From UBA1181 sp963654355 (lineage in GTDB: Bacteria > Bacteroidota > Bacteroidia > Bacteroidales > Paludibacteraceae): a stretch of DNA of 64,000 nucleotides. A program made the translations under genes and the position numbers. The DNA is taken from positions 1 through 64,000 of the forward strand of contig CAVKBM010000002.1 in NCBI GenBank assembly GCA_963654355.1, read 5' to 3'. The notes beneath the pieces are model-generated. The model saw nothing but the letters and a program-made list of their open reading frames with translations. It ran no database searches and was not told the origin of the DNA. Positions 45,471-54,543 of this stretch are shown piece after piece. Every line of letters begins with the position of its first letter. Within the stretch, counting starts at the first letter, position 1.

Positions 45471-45507
45471 AACTTTTATTTTTTATTTTGTTACAATAAA
45501 ACGATTG

Positions 45508-45515
45508 CAAAGGTA
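45508..45515 (-). promoter_or_regulatory. -7 box of rpsO
   Basis: Minus-strand TACCTTTG fits TAnnTTTG, with a near-consensus TTTC 20 bases upstream. Confidence 0.5.
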
Positions 45516-45561
45516 GGAGAAGTTTTTGAGACTACGAAATATATTTCGCTTTTTATGAATG

Positions 45562-45789
45562 CTATAAATCCATTTTGATAGAAGTACAGTCAAATAATGT
45601 CTGTTCTTCTATTTTTTGGACACTTCCTTTCATCAGAATTTGACTAGAAAGGTTATTGTCCTTTGGAAGTTGCTTGAACGTTTTAAGTCTGTTTGAAATT
45701 GTATCACACCAATTCCTGTCTATTTCAATGCTCACGCTTCTGCGATTAGTTCGTAAAGCACCACCATGATTCGCTTCCATAGGCACCAA
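45562..45789 (-). pseudogene. Likely remnant of an N6/N4 DNA methyltransferase C-terminus
   Basis: A 75-codon open frame with L-R-T-N-R-R-S-V-S-I-E-I-D-R-N-W-C-D-T-I-S-N-R-L-K, which resembles the C-terminal end of amino-methyltransferases (G-x-E-x-D-x-x-Y/W-x-x-x-A-x-x-R-L). Just upstream, another frame reads G-A-Y-G-S-E-S-W-W-C, where a D-P-F-x-G-S-G-T-T motif would be expected. No catalytic motif or start region remains. The rest is missing, so it is best read as a decayed fragment; it could also be a chance ORF. Confidence 0.35.
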
Positions 45790-45850
45790 TTCTTTCAGTC
45801 AACTCATGTCCAGACAGTTTATTCATTGCGTGTTTTTTAGCAATTGATAA

Positions 45851-46207
45851 TTATAAATAATAAAGCGTCCTGCAAAAAGCATTTTCAACCAAGCCTGTCG
45901 TCAACAAGGCGTCTCCTTCTATTAGTGTAAGTCGCCTTATAGGGACTCCTTGTTTTATTCCTCCAACCTTAAACAAATGATGCACAAGACTTTGCAAATT
46001 GGCAACGAACTTTAATTGATTTTCAATCTCTTCTTTTGAGAAAGGTAAAAGAACACCATTGTAGAATGGCGTGAAGCAGACTTCAGATTGAACATCGGAT
46101 AATTTCGCCACTCTTAGAAATCTACCCTCATCGTCTATCTCAACATACGAATTTGTATATATCTGACTCTCAGAGAGATAAATTCTATTGGCAGCAATTC
46201 TTCTCAC
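45851..46207 (-). CDS. Hypothetical protein resembling an amidohydrolase N-terminal strand domain
   Basis: 118 residues, 21 bases after the DUF4296 gene and apparently co-transcribed. Start R-R-I-A-A-N-R-I-Y-L-S-E-S-Q-I-Y-T-N-S-Y-V-E-I-D-D-E-G-R-F resembles the N-terminal beta strands that open amidohydrolase-superfamily proteins, but the metal-binding barrel is absent, so no catalysis is predicted. Function unknown. Confidence 0.5.
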   Translation of the reverse strand: MRRIAANRIYLSESQIYTNSYVEIDDEGRFLRVAKLSDVQSEVCFTPFYNGVLLPFSKEEIENQLKFVANLQSLVHHLFKVGGIKQGVPIRRLTLIEGDALLTTGLVENAFCRTLYYL

Positions 46208-46228
46208 CTAAAAAACTATTATCTTCAA

Positions 46229-46696
46229 TTATTGCACAGACACTAACGTATCTGCCTTCAAACTATCTGGCAAGACACTATCCTTTTTGAGACAATCGGC
46301 AGTGAGAGAATCAATTCTGGCAATCGCCTCTGTTTGAGCTTCTTCAGCCATTGCTTTCATCAAAGAATCTTTCTTTTCTGAGAGCCTCTCATATACTTTA
46401 TTGTAAACACCTTCCCACACATCCAAATTTTCTGTATACCATACCAATGCAGAATCAAACTCGACCTCCGACACACCATAACGCTTCAGCAACTCATAAT
46501 AACAGGTATTTCGGTCAAGTCCATTAGGCAGCCCTTTCAAACCGATTGATGCATTGATTTGATAATATTCATACAGGATATTCTCCATCTTCTTCTCGTC
46601 TATAACAGGTTTTCCATTAGACGGATGACATCCCACAGACATAGCCAATACAATCAGTACCGCCACAAACAACACAGCATACTCTCTTCTCATCAT
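46229..46696 (-). CDS. DUF4296 lipoprotein
   Basis: 155 residues from the ATG at 46696 (M-M-R-R-E-Y-A-V-L-F). It has a lipoprotein signal ending M-S-V-G-C. P-V-I-D-E-K-K-M-E-N-I-L-Y-E-Y-Y-Q is the DUF4296 opening, followed by a long charged helical segment. A longer frame reaches 46735 but overlaps lspA. Function unknown; fixed neighbour of lspA in Bacteroidetes. Confidence 0.87.
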   Translation of the reverse strand: MMRREYAVLFVAVLIVLAMSVGCHPSNGKPVIDEKKMENILYEYYQINASIGLKGLPNGLDRNTCYYELLKRYGVSEVEFDSALVWYTENLDVWEGVYNKVYERLSEKKDSLMKAMAEEAQTEAIARIDSLTADCLKKDSVLPDSLKADTLVSVQ

Positions 46697-46709
46697 TTTG
46701 AAATTAATG

Positions 46710-47390
46710 TTAACACACCTCCTCATTTTTGCCATCTTCCTTTTTCATTTCTTTATCCTCCTCTTTAAACTCCTCCTTCAAAGTTTTATTTTGGAAAATC
46801 AACATCCAGAATATGCTGACGCAAATAGCAGAATCGGCAATGTTGAAGACGGGATCAAAGAATGTGAATCGATTGCCTCCTACGAAAGGAATCCATGTCG
46901 GCAGAGTGGTGTCTATCAACGGGAAATAAAGCATATCCACAACCTTCCCATAAAACCAAGTTGAATAGCCCCCATTCGACGGAAAAGCTTCTGCGACAAT
47001 GGGAAATTGATTAGAATAGATTGGATGACTCGCACTGAAGGTCACACCGTAAAAAACGCAATCAATGATGTTGCCCAACGCACCCGCTACCAATGCCGCA
47101 ATGCACAGAACATAGCCTAAAGGAAGGTTCTTACGGAGGGTGCGATAAAGGTAATAGCCCAACGCACCCACAGCCAATATTCTGAAAATCGTCAGAATAA
47201 TCTTATTGAACAACTCCAAGCCAAAAGCCATACCGTTGTTCTCTATGAAACGGATCTGAAACCAACTAAAAACCTCAACCGACTCTCCCAAGAAGAAATG
47301 TGTCTTCACATAGATCTTGACAATCTGATCCACCACTACGATGAACGCCAACAAGGCAAATGCAATGACGGTCTTTTCTTTCTGTGTCAT
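46710..47390 (-). CDS. lspA: Lipoprotein signal peptidase (signal peptidase II)
   Basis: 226 residues, longer than the usual 160-170 because of a periplasmic insertion (about 125-160) and a charged C-terminal tail. The catalytic aspartates are in G-N-I-I-D-C-V-F and F-N-I-A-D-S-A-I; four membrane segments. It cleaves signal peptides of prolipoproteins, several of which are encoded nearby. The long inserted form is common in Bacteroidetes. Confidence 0.95.
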   Translation of the reverse strand: MTQKEKTVIAFALLAFIVVVDQIVKIYVKTHFFLGESVEVFSWFQIRFIENNGMAFGLELFNKIILTIFRILAVGALGYYLYRTLRKNLPLGYVLCIAALVAGALGNIIDCVFYGVTFSASHPIYSNQFPIVAEAFPSNGGYSTWFYGKVVDMLYFPLIDTTLPTWIPFVGGNRFTFFDPVFNIADSAICVSIFWMLIFQNKTLKEEFKEEDKEMKKEDGKNEEVC

Positions 47391-47435
47391 CTCTTGATCC
47401 TATATTTCGTTGGTTACCTAATTATTACGACAATT

Positions 47436-47816
47436 TTATTTTTTCCCTTTTTCTTTTGACTCAACACTCAAGGTAGCGTGAGGAACAGCCAACAGACGCT
47501 CTTTCGGAATAAGTTTTCCTGTAACTCTATCTATCCCATAGGTCTTGTTTTCAATACGCACCAAAGCGGCCTCCAAATGCTGTATGAACTTCATCTGACG
47601 CTGAGCCAAACGACCCGATTCCTCTTTTGTGGCGTTTACTGCACCTTCGTCCAAAAGTTTCAGAGTGGGTGACGTATCAGCCACGTCATTGCCGTCGACA
47701 CTCGCCATGCTGTTCCTGAATATTTCATAATCACGCTTTGCAGCGGCCAATTTTTCAAGGATTACCCCCTTGAACATCTCCAACTCCTCGTCGGAATATC
47801 GTGTTTTCTCTGCCAT
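47436..47816 (-). CDS. DksA/TraR-family protein without zinc-finger cysteines
   Basis: 126 residues. Coiled-coil N-terminus (about 15-75) with the acidic V-D-G-N-D-V-A-D-T turn that corresponds to the DksA tip, then Y-G-I-D-R-V-T-G-K-L-I-P-K-E-R-L-L-A-V-P-H-A in the finger position. No cysteines remain in the zinc-finger region, a known Bacteroidetes variant. It likely modulates RNA polymerase in the stringent response. Transcribed into lspA. Confidence 0.88.
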   Translation of the reverse strand: MAEKTRYSDEELEMFKGVILEKLAAAKRDYEIFRNSMASVDGNDVADTSPTLKLLDEGAVNATKEESGRLAQRQMKFIQHLEAALVRIENKTYGIDRVTGKLIPKERLLAVPHATLSVESKEKGKK

Positions 47817-47883
47817 AGAATTAAGAGTGTTTTTTAATTATTTTGCGACGTGCGAATATAGTTAAAAATCTTATTTTATGCAA

Positions 47884-47927
47884 AAAGAACAACGAGCCAC
47901 ACGACAGAAATCTGTCATGCGGCTCGC
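47884..47927 (-). terminator. Rho-independent terminator of the trp operon
   Basis: On the minus strand CGAGCCGCATGACAG pairs over 15 bases with CTGTCGTGTGGCTCG (three G-U pairs), followed by TTGTTCTTTTTG. It lies about 30 bases after trpA stop. Confidence 0.88.
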
Positions 47928-47958
47928 TGTCATATTCGTATTTTTTCTTCTTAGAGTC

Positions 47959-48732
47959 TTAGCGTTTCAAATTATCAATTAACTTGGCTACGGCTTCTTT
48001 GACAGTTGGCTGCTCTGACAAGCATTTTACAAAAGCACTTCCTATGATGGCTCCCCTTGAGTATTTGCAAGCAGCATCGTATGTCTCCTTGTTTGAAACG
48101 CCGAAACCTACAAGGGTTGGGTTCTTCAACTTCATGTCGGAGATACGTTTGAAATATGCCTGTTTTTCCTCGTTGAAACTCTTCTGCGCGCCTGTTGTAG
48201 AGGCAGAAGAAACCATATAGACAAAACCAGTGCTGATATCATCAATTTGACGGATGCGTTCGTCGGTCGTCTCCGGGGTCACCAATAAGATGAACTTGAT
48301 ACCATATTTCTCGGCGATTGGCTTGTATTGTACTTCATACTCCTCCAATGGAATATCCGGAATGATGAAGCCGTCCACACCCACCTCTGCTGCCTTTTTG
48401 CAATAGTTCTCAAAACCGTATTGCATGGCTGTGTTGAGATAACCCATCAAAATCAATGGCATATCCGTAACCTTACGGATGTCTTTCAACTGCTCAAAAA
48501 GCACTTTCTGCGACATTCCGTTGTTCAACGCTTTCTGGCTACTGCCTTGAATTACAGGTCCGTCTGCCATCGGGTCGGAAAAAGGCACACCGATTTCAAC
48601 CATGTTCACACCCGCCGCTGCCAACTCTTTAATTACCTCTACCGTACTGTCTAACTTAGGGAAACCCGCTGTGAAGTAGACTGACAATAAATTTCCTTTA
48701 TTCTCTGAAAATAGTTTTGCTATTCTATCCAT
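47959..48732 (-). CDS. trpA: Tryptophan synthase alpha subunit
   Basis: 257 residues. V-E-I-G-V-P-F-S-D-P-M-A-D-G-P-V is the TrpA signature with catalytic Glu, D-G-F-I-I-P-D-I-P-L-E-E carries the catalytic Asp, and G-F-G-V-S-N-K the phosphate site. It cleaves indole-3-glycerol phosphate to indole, passed to TrpB. Last gene of the operon. Confidence 0.97.
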   Translation of the reverse strand: MDRIAKLFSENKGNLLSVYFTAGFPKLDSTVEVIKELAAAGVNMVEIGVPFSDPMADGPVIQGSSQKALNNGMSQKVLFEQLKDIRKVTDMPLILMGYLNTAMQYGFENYCKKAAEVGVDGFIIPDIPLEEYEVQYKPIAEKYGIKFILLVTPETTDERIRQIDDISTGFVYMVSSASTTGAQKSFNEEKQAYFKRISDMKLKNPTLVGFGVSNKETYDAACKYSRGAIIGSAFVKCLSEQPTVKEAVAKLIDNLKR

Positions 48733-48756
48733 ATCTGTTAGTTTTTTATTTCAATT

Positions 48757-49392
48757 TCAATTATAATCTTGACGAATCAACTGAAACATCGTTTTCAATC
48801 TGTCCACATCTTTCAATGCTGGCGAAATCTCAAAGCGACTGTTCAAGTCGACACCCACCATTTTGGGATGGTTGAAGGCTTTCACCTGATCGGCATCCTC
48901 CTCCGACAATCCGCCACTGAGCAGGAAGGGCAGCTCGCCTTGATAAAACGTCAACACCTCCCAATCAAACTTACGACCTGTGCCTCCGTAACACTTTGTC
49001 TTCGTGTCGAACAGAAGAAAATCACAAGCGTTCTGGTACTCTTCGCACTTCTTCAAATCTTCCTCAGAACTGATACCAAAGGCTTTTAAAACGAGTAATC
49101 CGTTGTTTTTCAAACTTCTACATAACTTTGAAGACTCGTTTCCATGCAACTGAACACCATCCAAATGAAATAGTTTGACAATTCTGAGAATCTGCTCTTC
49201 AGCATAATTGACGAACACACCGATTTTCTTTGTTTTGCCAAAACTGAAATTCATCGCTCCACTCATCTCTTCTGGCACATAGCGAGGAGACTTCGGATAA
49301 AAGATCAGACCCAAAAAATCAGGCTCCAAAGCCAACACTTCTTGAATATTCCGCGCATCGCGCATTCCACACACTTTTATCAATGTCTTCAT
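48757..49392 (-). CDS. trpF: Phosphoribosylanthranilate isomerase
   Basis: 211 residues. K-V-C-G-M-R-D at 7-13 with the catalytic cysteine, D-G-V-Q-L-H-G-N-E, and L-L-S-G-G-L-S-E-E-D are the TrpF motifs. It converts PRA to CdRP. Spaced 24 bases from trpA and trpC. Confidence 0.97.
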   Translation of the reverse strand: MKTLIKVCGMRDARNIQEVLALEPDFLGLIFYPKSPRYVPEEMSGAMNFSFGKTKKIGVFVNYAEEQILRIVKLFHLDGVQLHGNESSKLCRSLKNNGLLVLKAFGISSEEDLKKCEEYQNACDFLLFDTKTKCYGGTGRKFDWEVLTFYQGELPFLLSGGLSEEDADQVKAFNHPKMVGVDLNSRFEISPALKDVDRLKTMFQLIRQDYN

Positions 49393-49415
49393 AGCTTTTT
49401 TACTGTTTTTAAAGC

Positions 49416-50216
49416 TTACTGATTTTGAAGATGTTTCACCTGCTCAATAAACTGTTTCAGAGCTAAAGGCGGATTTTCCTTCTTCATGAAATTCTCGCCC
49501 ATCAAGAAACCACGAAAGCCCTCTTTTCGAAGGCGAACAACAGTTTCTGGTTGCGAAATGCCACTTTCCGAGATTTTTAGATAATCATTCGGAATCTCGT
49601 GGCATAGACGGATGGAAGCCTCTATGTTGACTTCGAAAGTCTTCAGATTGCGATTGTTGATGCCCACAACATCGATATTCTCGTCAATGTGGTCGGATTC
49701 GCCATTTTCATGGAGCTCAAGGAGCGTTTCCAATCCTAAATCGTGCGCCTTCTTTGCAAAACGCTTGCACTCGTCCATCGTGAGAACGGAGGCAATGAGC
49801 AACACGATGTCGGCGCCACAACCTTTCGCCATCGTCAACTGATATTCGTCAACGATGAACTCTTTGAAGAGCAATGGCAGATTGACCTTTGAACGCACCG
49901 CCAACATATCCTCGTAGCCACCTGCAAAGAACTTTTTGTCTTGCAAAATAGAAACACCACTCGCTCCATTCGCCTCATAGCCAGGAATAATCACAGCAGG
50001 GTCGCCATCCTCCTTGATGAATCCTTTAGAAGGAGATCTACGCTTGAACTCTGAAATGATTCCTGTGTCGGACAACTCCAAGCTTTTTCTCATAGAATTG
50101 CATTTTCTTGCGAAATACGGCTGTTGCTCCCAATAAGACTCGTCATACTGCGCTTTCAAAGCCTTCAACTCATCTCTTTTATTGGACACTATCATATCTA
50201 AATAACTCATAATCAA
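49416..50216 (-). CDS. trpC: Indole-3-glycerol phosphate synthase
   Basis: 266 residues. I-S-E-F-K-R-R-S-P-S-K-G carries the catalytic Lys, L-L-F-K-E-F-I-V-D-E-Y-Q the next, and V-V-G-I-N-N-R-N-L-K-T-F the phosphate side; S-E-S-G-I completes the barrel. Normal length. The trpC/trpF domains are separate genes here. Confidence 0.97.
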   Translation of the reverse strand: MIMSYLDMIVSNKRDELKALKAQYDESYWEQQPYFARKCNSMRKSLELSDTGIISEFKRRSPSKGFIKEDGDPAVIIPGYEANGASGVSILQDKKFFAGGYEDMLAVRSKVNLPLLFKEFIVDEYQLTMAKGCGADIVLLIASVLTMDECKRFAKKAHDLGLETLLELHENGESDHIDENIDVVGINNRNLKTFEVNIEASIRLCHEIPNDYLKISESGISQPETVVRLRKEGFRGFLMGENFMKKENPPLALKQFIEQVKHLQNQ

Positions 50217-50234
50217 TAAAATTAGTCAGATATT

Positions 50235-51230
50235 TTATGAGTTCACATCAATAAATTTCTTCAAAGTTGCAAAAGCCTTACCACTTTCAATGGTCTCACG
50301 AGCCTCAGTCAAACAGTCGTCAATGCTCTTCGACTGATTGATAGTGTGGATGGCAAAACCAGCGTTGGCGATGACACAATTCTTCTGAGCCTCAGAAGCA
50401 GTGTTAGACAAGACATTATCGAAGATTTGCTTAGCATCTTCTGGCGTTTTCCCACCAAAAATATCAGATTGGGCGATGCGCTTCAAACCAATTTGCTCCG
50501 GAGAATAAACCTTCTCGCTACTATTAGTAGAAACCTTAAAATCGCTGGTCAAAGAGATTTCGTCATATCCATCCAAACTCGTTACAACACCATAGTTTAC
50601 ACTCAATGTTTGGAACACGTTGGTGTATAGCCTCAACTGGTTGAGGTCTGCTGTTCCAAGCAACTGATTGGTTGGTCGGCAAGGATTCACCAATGGGCCA
50701 AGCAAATTGAATACCGTACGGAACTGTAGACTCTTGCGAATGCCTGCCACACTCTTCAATGCAGGAGTGAACAGAGGTGCATGCATATACGCCATGCCCG
50801 TCTCCTCAATAGAACGCTTCAACTGATTTTCATCCGTTGTGAACTTCACACCGTGCAGTTCCATTACGTTGCTGGCACCGCTCACTGATGAAGCTCCGTA
50901 GTTGCCGTGTTTCGCAACTTTATAGCCAGCTGCCGCCACAACAACGCATGAGCAAGTGGAAATATTGAACGTGTTCTTACCATCTCCCCCCGTTCCAACA
51001 ATATCAACTGGATTATAAGCTGAAAAATCCAATGGTTTCTGCGTATCAATCAACGCCTGACGAAAGCCTATCAACTCCTCTACAGAGACATCGCGCATAC
51101 GGAATACAGAGAGCAAAGCGGCCACCTGCGTGTCGGGATAGACTTCCTTCGTTATATTAGACAAGAGTTCGGTTGCCTCGCTACGGGTCAACTCCTCTCT
51201 ACAGAACAATTTTTCTAATATCTGTTTCAT
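50235..51230 (-). CDS. trpD: Anthranilate phosphoribosyltransferase
   Basis: 331 residues. I-V-G-T-G-G-D-G-K-N-T-F-N-I-S-T is the PRPP/Mg site and K-H-G-N-Y-G-A-S-S-V-S-G-A is the family signature. Transfers phosphoribose to anthranilate. Stand-alone, not fused to TrpG. Confidence 0.97.
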   Translation of the reverse strand: MKQILEKLFCREELTRSEATELLSNITKEVYPDTQVAALLSVFRMRDVSVEELIGFRQALIDTQKPLDFSAYNPVDIVGTGGDGKNTFNISTCSCVVVAAAGYKVAKHGNYGASSVSGASNVMELHGVKFTTDENQLKRSIEETGMAYMHAPLFTPALKSVAGIRKSLQFRTVFNLLGPLVNPCRPTNQLLGTADLNQLRLYTNVFQTLSVNYGVVTSLDGYDEISLTSDFKVSTNSSEKVYSPEQIGLKRIAQSDIFGGKTPEDAKQIFDNVLSNTASEAQKNCVIANAGFAIHTINQSKSIDDCLTEARETIESGKAFATLKKFIDVNS

Positions 51231-51245
51231 ATTGATTCCTTTTGA

Positions 51246-51809
51246 TTAGAGTTTCAAAAAATTACCAACAATGACTTTCCCATCGGGTGTCAGCACGGAC
51301 TCTGGGTGAAACTGAATACCATGGATGTCAAAAGAACGATGGCGAACAGCCATAATTTGCCCCTCTTTGCTGACAGCCGTAACCTCTAAATCAGGGGAGA
51401 GATTCTTATCGTCAATCACCCACGAGTGATAACGACCAACAGGGAACTCTTTGGGCAAACCATCAAAAATAGAATCCTCGGCAACAAGGTCGACTGGCGT
51501 CTGCACTCCGTGGAACACTTGGCTCAAATTCGTCAGTTTTGACCCGAAAGCCTCACCTATTGCCTGATGCCCCAAACAGACACCCAACATACTTTTTCTG
51601 CCTGCGTAGGTACGAATCACATCCAACAACAAACCCGCCTCCGAAGGTATGCCAGGACCTGGAGAAAGAATAATCTTTTCATATTTCTCCAAATCTTTCA
51701 AGTTGAACTGGTCATTACGAATCACATCTACCTCTACACCCAATTCCTCTACTAAATGACGGAGATTGTATGTGAACGAGTCATAATTATCAATAATTAC
51801 TACTTTCAT
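51246..51809 (-). CDS. trpG: Anthranilate synthase glutaminase component
   Basis: 187 residues. Class I glutamine amidotransferase with the nucleophile in G-V-C-L-G-H-Q-A-I-G, oxyanion S-P-G-P-G-I-P, and the H-x-E pair in I-Q-F-H-P-E-S. Supplies ammonia to TrpE; 15 bases downstream of trpE. Confidence 0.96.
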   Translation of the reverse strand: MKVVIIDNYDSFTYNLRHLVEELGVEVDVIRNDQFNLKDLEKYEKIILSPGPGIPSEAGLLLDVIRTYAGRKSMLGVCLGHQAIGEAFGSKLTNLSQVFHGVQTPVDLVAEDSIFDGLPKEFPVGRYHSWVIDDKNLSPDLEVTAVSKEGQIMAVRHRSFDIHGIQFHPESVLTPDGKVIVGNFLKL

Positions 51810-51824
51810 AAATTTTAATCTTTA

Positions 51825-53222
51825 TTAAATTGTCTCCGCCATAACGATGGCTTTCTTCAACGCACCTAATTTATTGTTAACCTCCTGCAATTCATACTCC
51901 TCATCACCTTTAGCAACGATACCGCCACCTGCTTGAAACCACAACTCGTTGTTTCGGCTCACGAATGTACGAATTGTGATGGCTTGGTTGAGAGAGCCAT
52001 CAAAACAAATTGTGCCGACACATCCTCCGTAGGCTCCACGGTTATGAGGTTCAATCTCGCTAATCAACTGCATAGCACGCACCTTAGGCGCACCACTCAG
52101 TGTACCAGCAGGGAAGGTGTCTATAAACGCTTTCACTGGATCTGCCTCCGATTTCATATCGCCACTAACACGGCTCACTAAGTGAATGACATGGCTATAG
52201 AACTGCGCTTCCTTATAGAAATCGACTTTCACATGGTTGCAGTTGCGACTGAGGTCGTTTCGTGCCAAATCGACCAACATGACGTGTTCCTCATTCTCCT
52301 TCGGATTAGCCAAAAGTGCGGCCGCCAAGCGTTCGTCTTCAGCTTTGTCGCCTGTTCGTTTCGTCGTCCCCGCAATAGGATCTATGTAAGCGCGACCACC
52401 CTCAATACGACAATGCGTCTCAGGCGAAGAACCCAATATTCTAAATCCACCAAAATCAAAATAAAACAAGTATGGAGATGGATTAATGCTTCTCAACGCA
52501 CGATATAGCTTGAAGTCATCACCCTTATATTTCTGAATGAAACGGCGTGACAATACAATTTGGAAGACATCGCCACGCAAGCAATGGGCTATACCCTTTC
52601 TGATATTCGATTTATGCTCCTCATCGGTCAATGTACTGTAAGTCTGCCCCACTGTTTGGAACGCATACTCCGTAGGTTGACCTCCTTTTATCTTTTGTTC
52701 CAACCAATCTAAGCGACTCTCTTCGCCCTCCTCCAACAACTCAAGCAACACCATTTCGTGTTTAAAGTCATTGAAGACGACGATATACTTGAACAAGATG
52801 TAGCAAACATCTGGCGCATCATTCTTCTCTACTTTACTATCCTTGACAGGAATACCCTCGAAATAGCGAACAGCGTTAAAGGTGGTGTAACCTCTCAAAC
52901 CAGCATAGTGGGCGTATTCTCCAGACACCTCAAACGCTTTCAAAAACTCGTTGATAGCAGCGTCCACACCAAAAGTCTTTGAAATATCGTGACGAGACTC
53001 TTTCTTATCGGGGAAGATGGAGACTGACTTGCCATGAGATACAGAGACACTGGCAATCGGACAGATTGCTACAAAAGAACGATTGTTCTCGCTTCCATGA
53101 TAATCCGAACTCTCCATCAAGGAACTCTGAGAGTAAAGATCGCGCAATTTCAAGTAGGTGCTGACAGGCGTATGGAGGTCGCCCAACATCGTCTTACTAT
53201 TTACCTTGTATTTATAATACAT
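51825..53222 (-). CDS. trpE: Anthranilate synthase component I
   Basis: 465 residues. N-P-S-P-Y-L-F-Y-F carries the substrate motif; S-S-P-E, G-T-T-K-R-T-G, H-V-M-L-V-D-L-A-R-N-D and P-A-G-T-L-S-G-A-P-K are the chorismate-binding blocks. M-E-S-S-D near residue 36-40 corresponds to the tryptophan feedback (L-L-E-S) site. Converts chorismate to anthranilate with TrpG. Follows trpB by 19 bases. Confidence 0.96.
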   Translation of the reverse strand: MYYKYKVNSKTMLGDLHTPVSTYLKLRDLYSQSSLMESSDYHGSENNRSFVAICPIASVSVSHGKSVSIFPDKKESRHDISKTFGVDAAINEFLKAFEVSGEYAHYAGLRGYTTFNAVRYFEGIPVKDSKVEKNDAPDVCYILFKYIVVFNDFKHEMVLLELLEEGEESRLDWLEQKIKGGQPTEYAFQTVGQTYSTLTDEEHKSNIRKGIAHCLRGDVFQIVLSRRFIQKYKGDDFKLYRALRSINPSPYLFYFDFGGFRILGSSPETHCRIEGGRAYIDPIAGTTKRTGDKAEDERLAAALLANPKENEEHVMLVDLARNDLSRNCNHVKVDFYKEAQFYSHVIHLVSRVSGDMKSEADPVKAFIDTFPAGTLSGAPKVRAMQLISEIEPHNRGAYGGCVGTICFDGSLNQAITIRTFVSRNNELWFQAGGGIVAKGDEEYELQEVNNKLGALKKAIVMAETI

Positions 53223-53241
53223 AACGAATTTTAAAATTAGA

Positions 53242-54435
53242 TTAGAAACGGTCAGCGAAGTAAGTAGAGAATGTGTTCATATCTTTATCCCCACGACCTG
53301 AAACAGTGACAACAACCACATCAGTTGGTTTAAAAGTCATTTTCTTCAGTGTAGCCAAAGCATGCGAGCTTTCAATAGCAGGGATGATACCTTCCAAACG
53401 AGAAAGATTCCAAGCGGCATCCATCGCCTCATCATCGTTGATAGAGAAGACCTCAGCACGACCCGTCTTAGCCAGGTGGCAGTGAAGCGGACCTATACCT
53501 GGATAGTCCAATCCAGCGGAAATCGAATATGGCTCAATAATCTGTCCATCTTCCGTCTGCATCACGAGGATCTTACTTCCGTGGAGGACACCCAATCTGC
53601 CCAAATGAATAGTAGCGGCACTCTCGCCCGACTCAATTCCATGTCCGCCAGCCTCAGCCTCAACGAGTTTCACATCTTCATCATCTAAATAGTGGTAGAA
53701 CGTACCTGCAGCGTTGCTACCACCACCTACGCAAGCAATCAAATAATCAGGATTTTCTCTACCTTCCTGTTCTTTCAGTTGTTTCTTAATCTCGGCACTG
53801 ATAACAGACTGGAAACGAGCCACCATATCCGGATATGGATCTGGTCCCACAACAGAACCAATGATATAGAAAGTGTCAGAAGGATTGCAGCACCAATCAC
53901 GGATAGCCTCGTTGGTGGCATCCTTCAATGTTTTATTACCAGAAGTAACGGGGACAACCTTTGCTCCGAGCATTTTCATACGTTGCACGTTCAAAAATTG
54001 GCGTTTCACATCGGTCTCACCCATATAAACCACGCATTCCAAGTTCATCAGCGCACAAACCGTCGCCGTAGCCACACCATGTTGCCCAGCACCAGTTTCA
54101 GCCACGATACGCGTCTTTCCCATACGTTTAGCCAAAAGGATCTGACCCAAGGCATTGTTCAACTTATGCGCACCCGTATGGCACAAATCCTCGCGTTTCA
54201 GATAGACACGCGCCCCGACCTGCTCGGAAAGGCGACTTGCAAAATAGAGCGGAGTCGGACGGCCCACATAATCATGTAGCAACTGGTTGAACTGCTCTTG
54301 AAAATCAGGTTCTTCCATAATCTTAAGGTAGTTAGCCTTCAAATCTTTCACACATTTATAAAGAATCTCAGGGACGTAGGCACCACCAAACTCACCGTAG
54401 TAGCCTCTCTCATTAACATCATACTTCTTTGCCAT
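53242..54435 (-). CDS. trpB: Tryptophan synthase beta subunit
   Basis: 397 residues. K-R-E-D-L-C-H-T-G-A-H-K-L-N-N has the PLP lysine in H-K; G-A-G-Q-H-G-V-A-T-A and G-G-G-S-N-A are the PLP phosphate sites. Start M-A-K-K-Y-D-V-N-E-R-G-Y-Y-G-E-F-G-G-A-Y is the TrpB1-type beginning. First structural gene of the operon, behind a leader peptide and attenuator. Confidence 0.97.
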   Translation of the reverse strand: MAKKYDVNERGYYGEFGGAYVPEILYKCVKDLKANYLKIMEEPDFQEQFNQLLHDYVGRPTPLYFASRLSEQVGARVYLKREDLCHTGAHKLNNALGQILLAKRMGKTRIVAETGAGQHGVATATVCALMNLECVVYMGETDVKRQFLNVQRMKMLGAKVVPVTSGNKTLKDATNEAIRDWCCNPSDTFYIIGSVVGPDPYPDMVARFQSVISAEIKKQLKEQEGRENPDYLIACVGGGSNAAGTFYHYLDDEDVKLVEAEAGGHGIESGESAATIHLGRLGVLHGSKILVMQTEDGQIIEPYSISAGLDYPGIGPLHCHLAKTGRAEVFSINDDEAMDAAWNLSRLEGIIPAIESSHALATLKKMTFKPTDVVVVTVSGRGDKDMNTFSTYFADRF

Positions 54436-54482
54436 AGTACTTATATTTTATTTTTATTTTTTTATAGAAACACCTATCAAAC

Positions 54483-54514
54483 AAAAAGCCCATCGTGAGT
54501 ACGACGGGCTTTTT
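54483..54514 (-). terminator. Attenuator terminator in the trp leader
   Basis: On the minus strand AAGCCCGTCGT pairs with ACGATGGGCTT (one G-U) around a 4-base ACTC loop, followed by TTTTTG. It lies 48 bases before trpB. The 5' arm and loop (54503-54495, CGTACTCAC) can instead pair with GTGAGTAACG (54551-54542) at the leader ORF stop, which would prevent the terminator. Confidence 0.85.
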
Positions 54515-54543
54515 AGAACTTTGCATTAACACAAAAACGAGCG

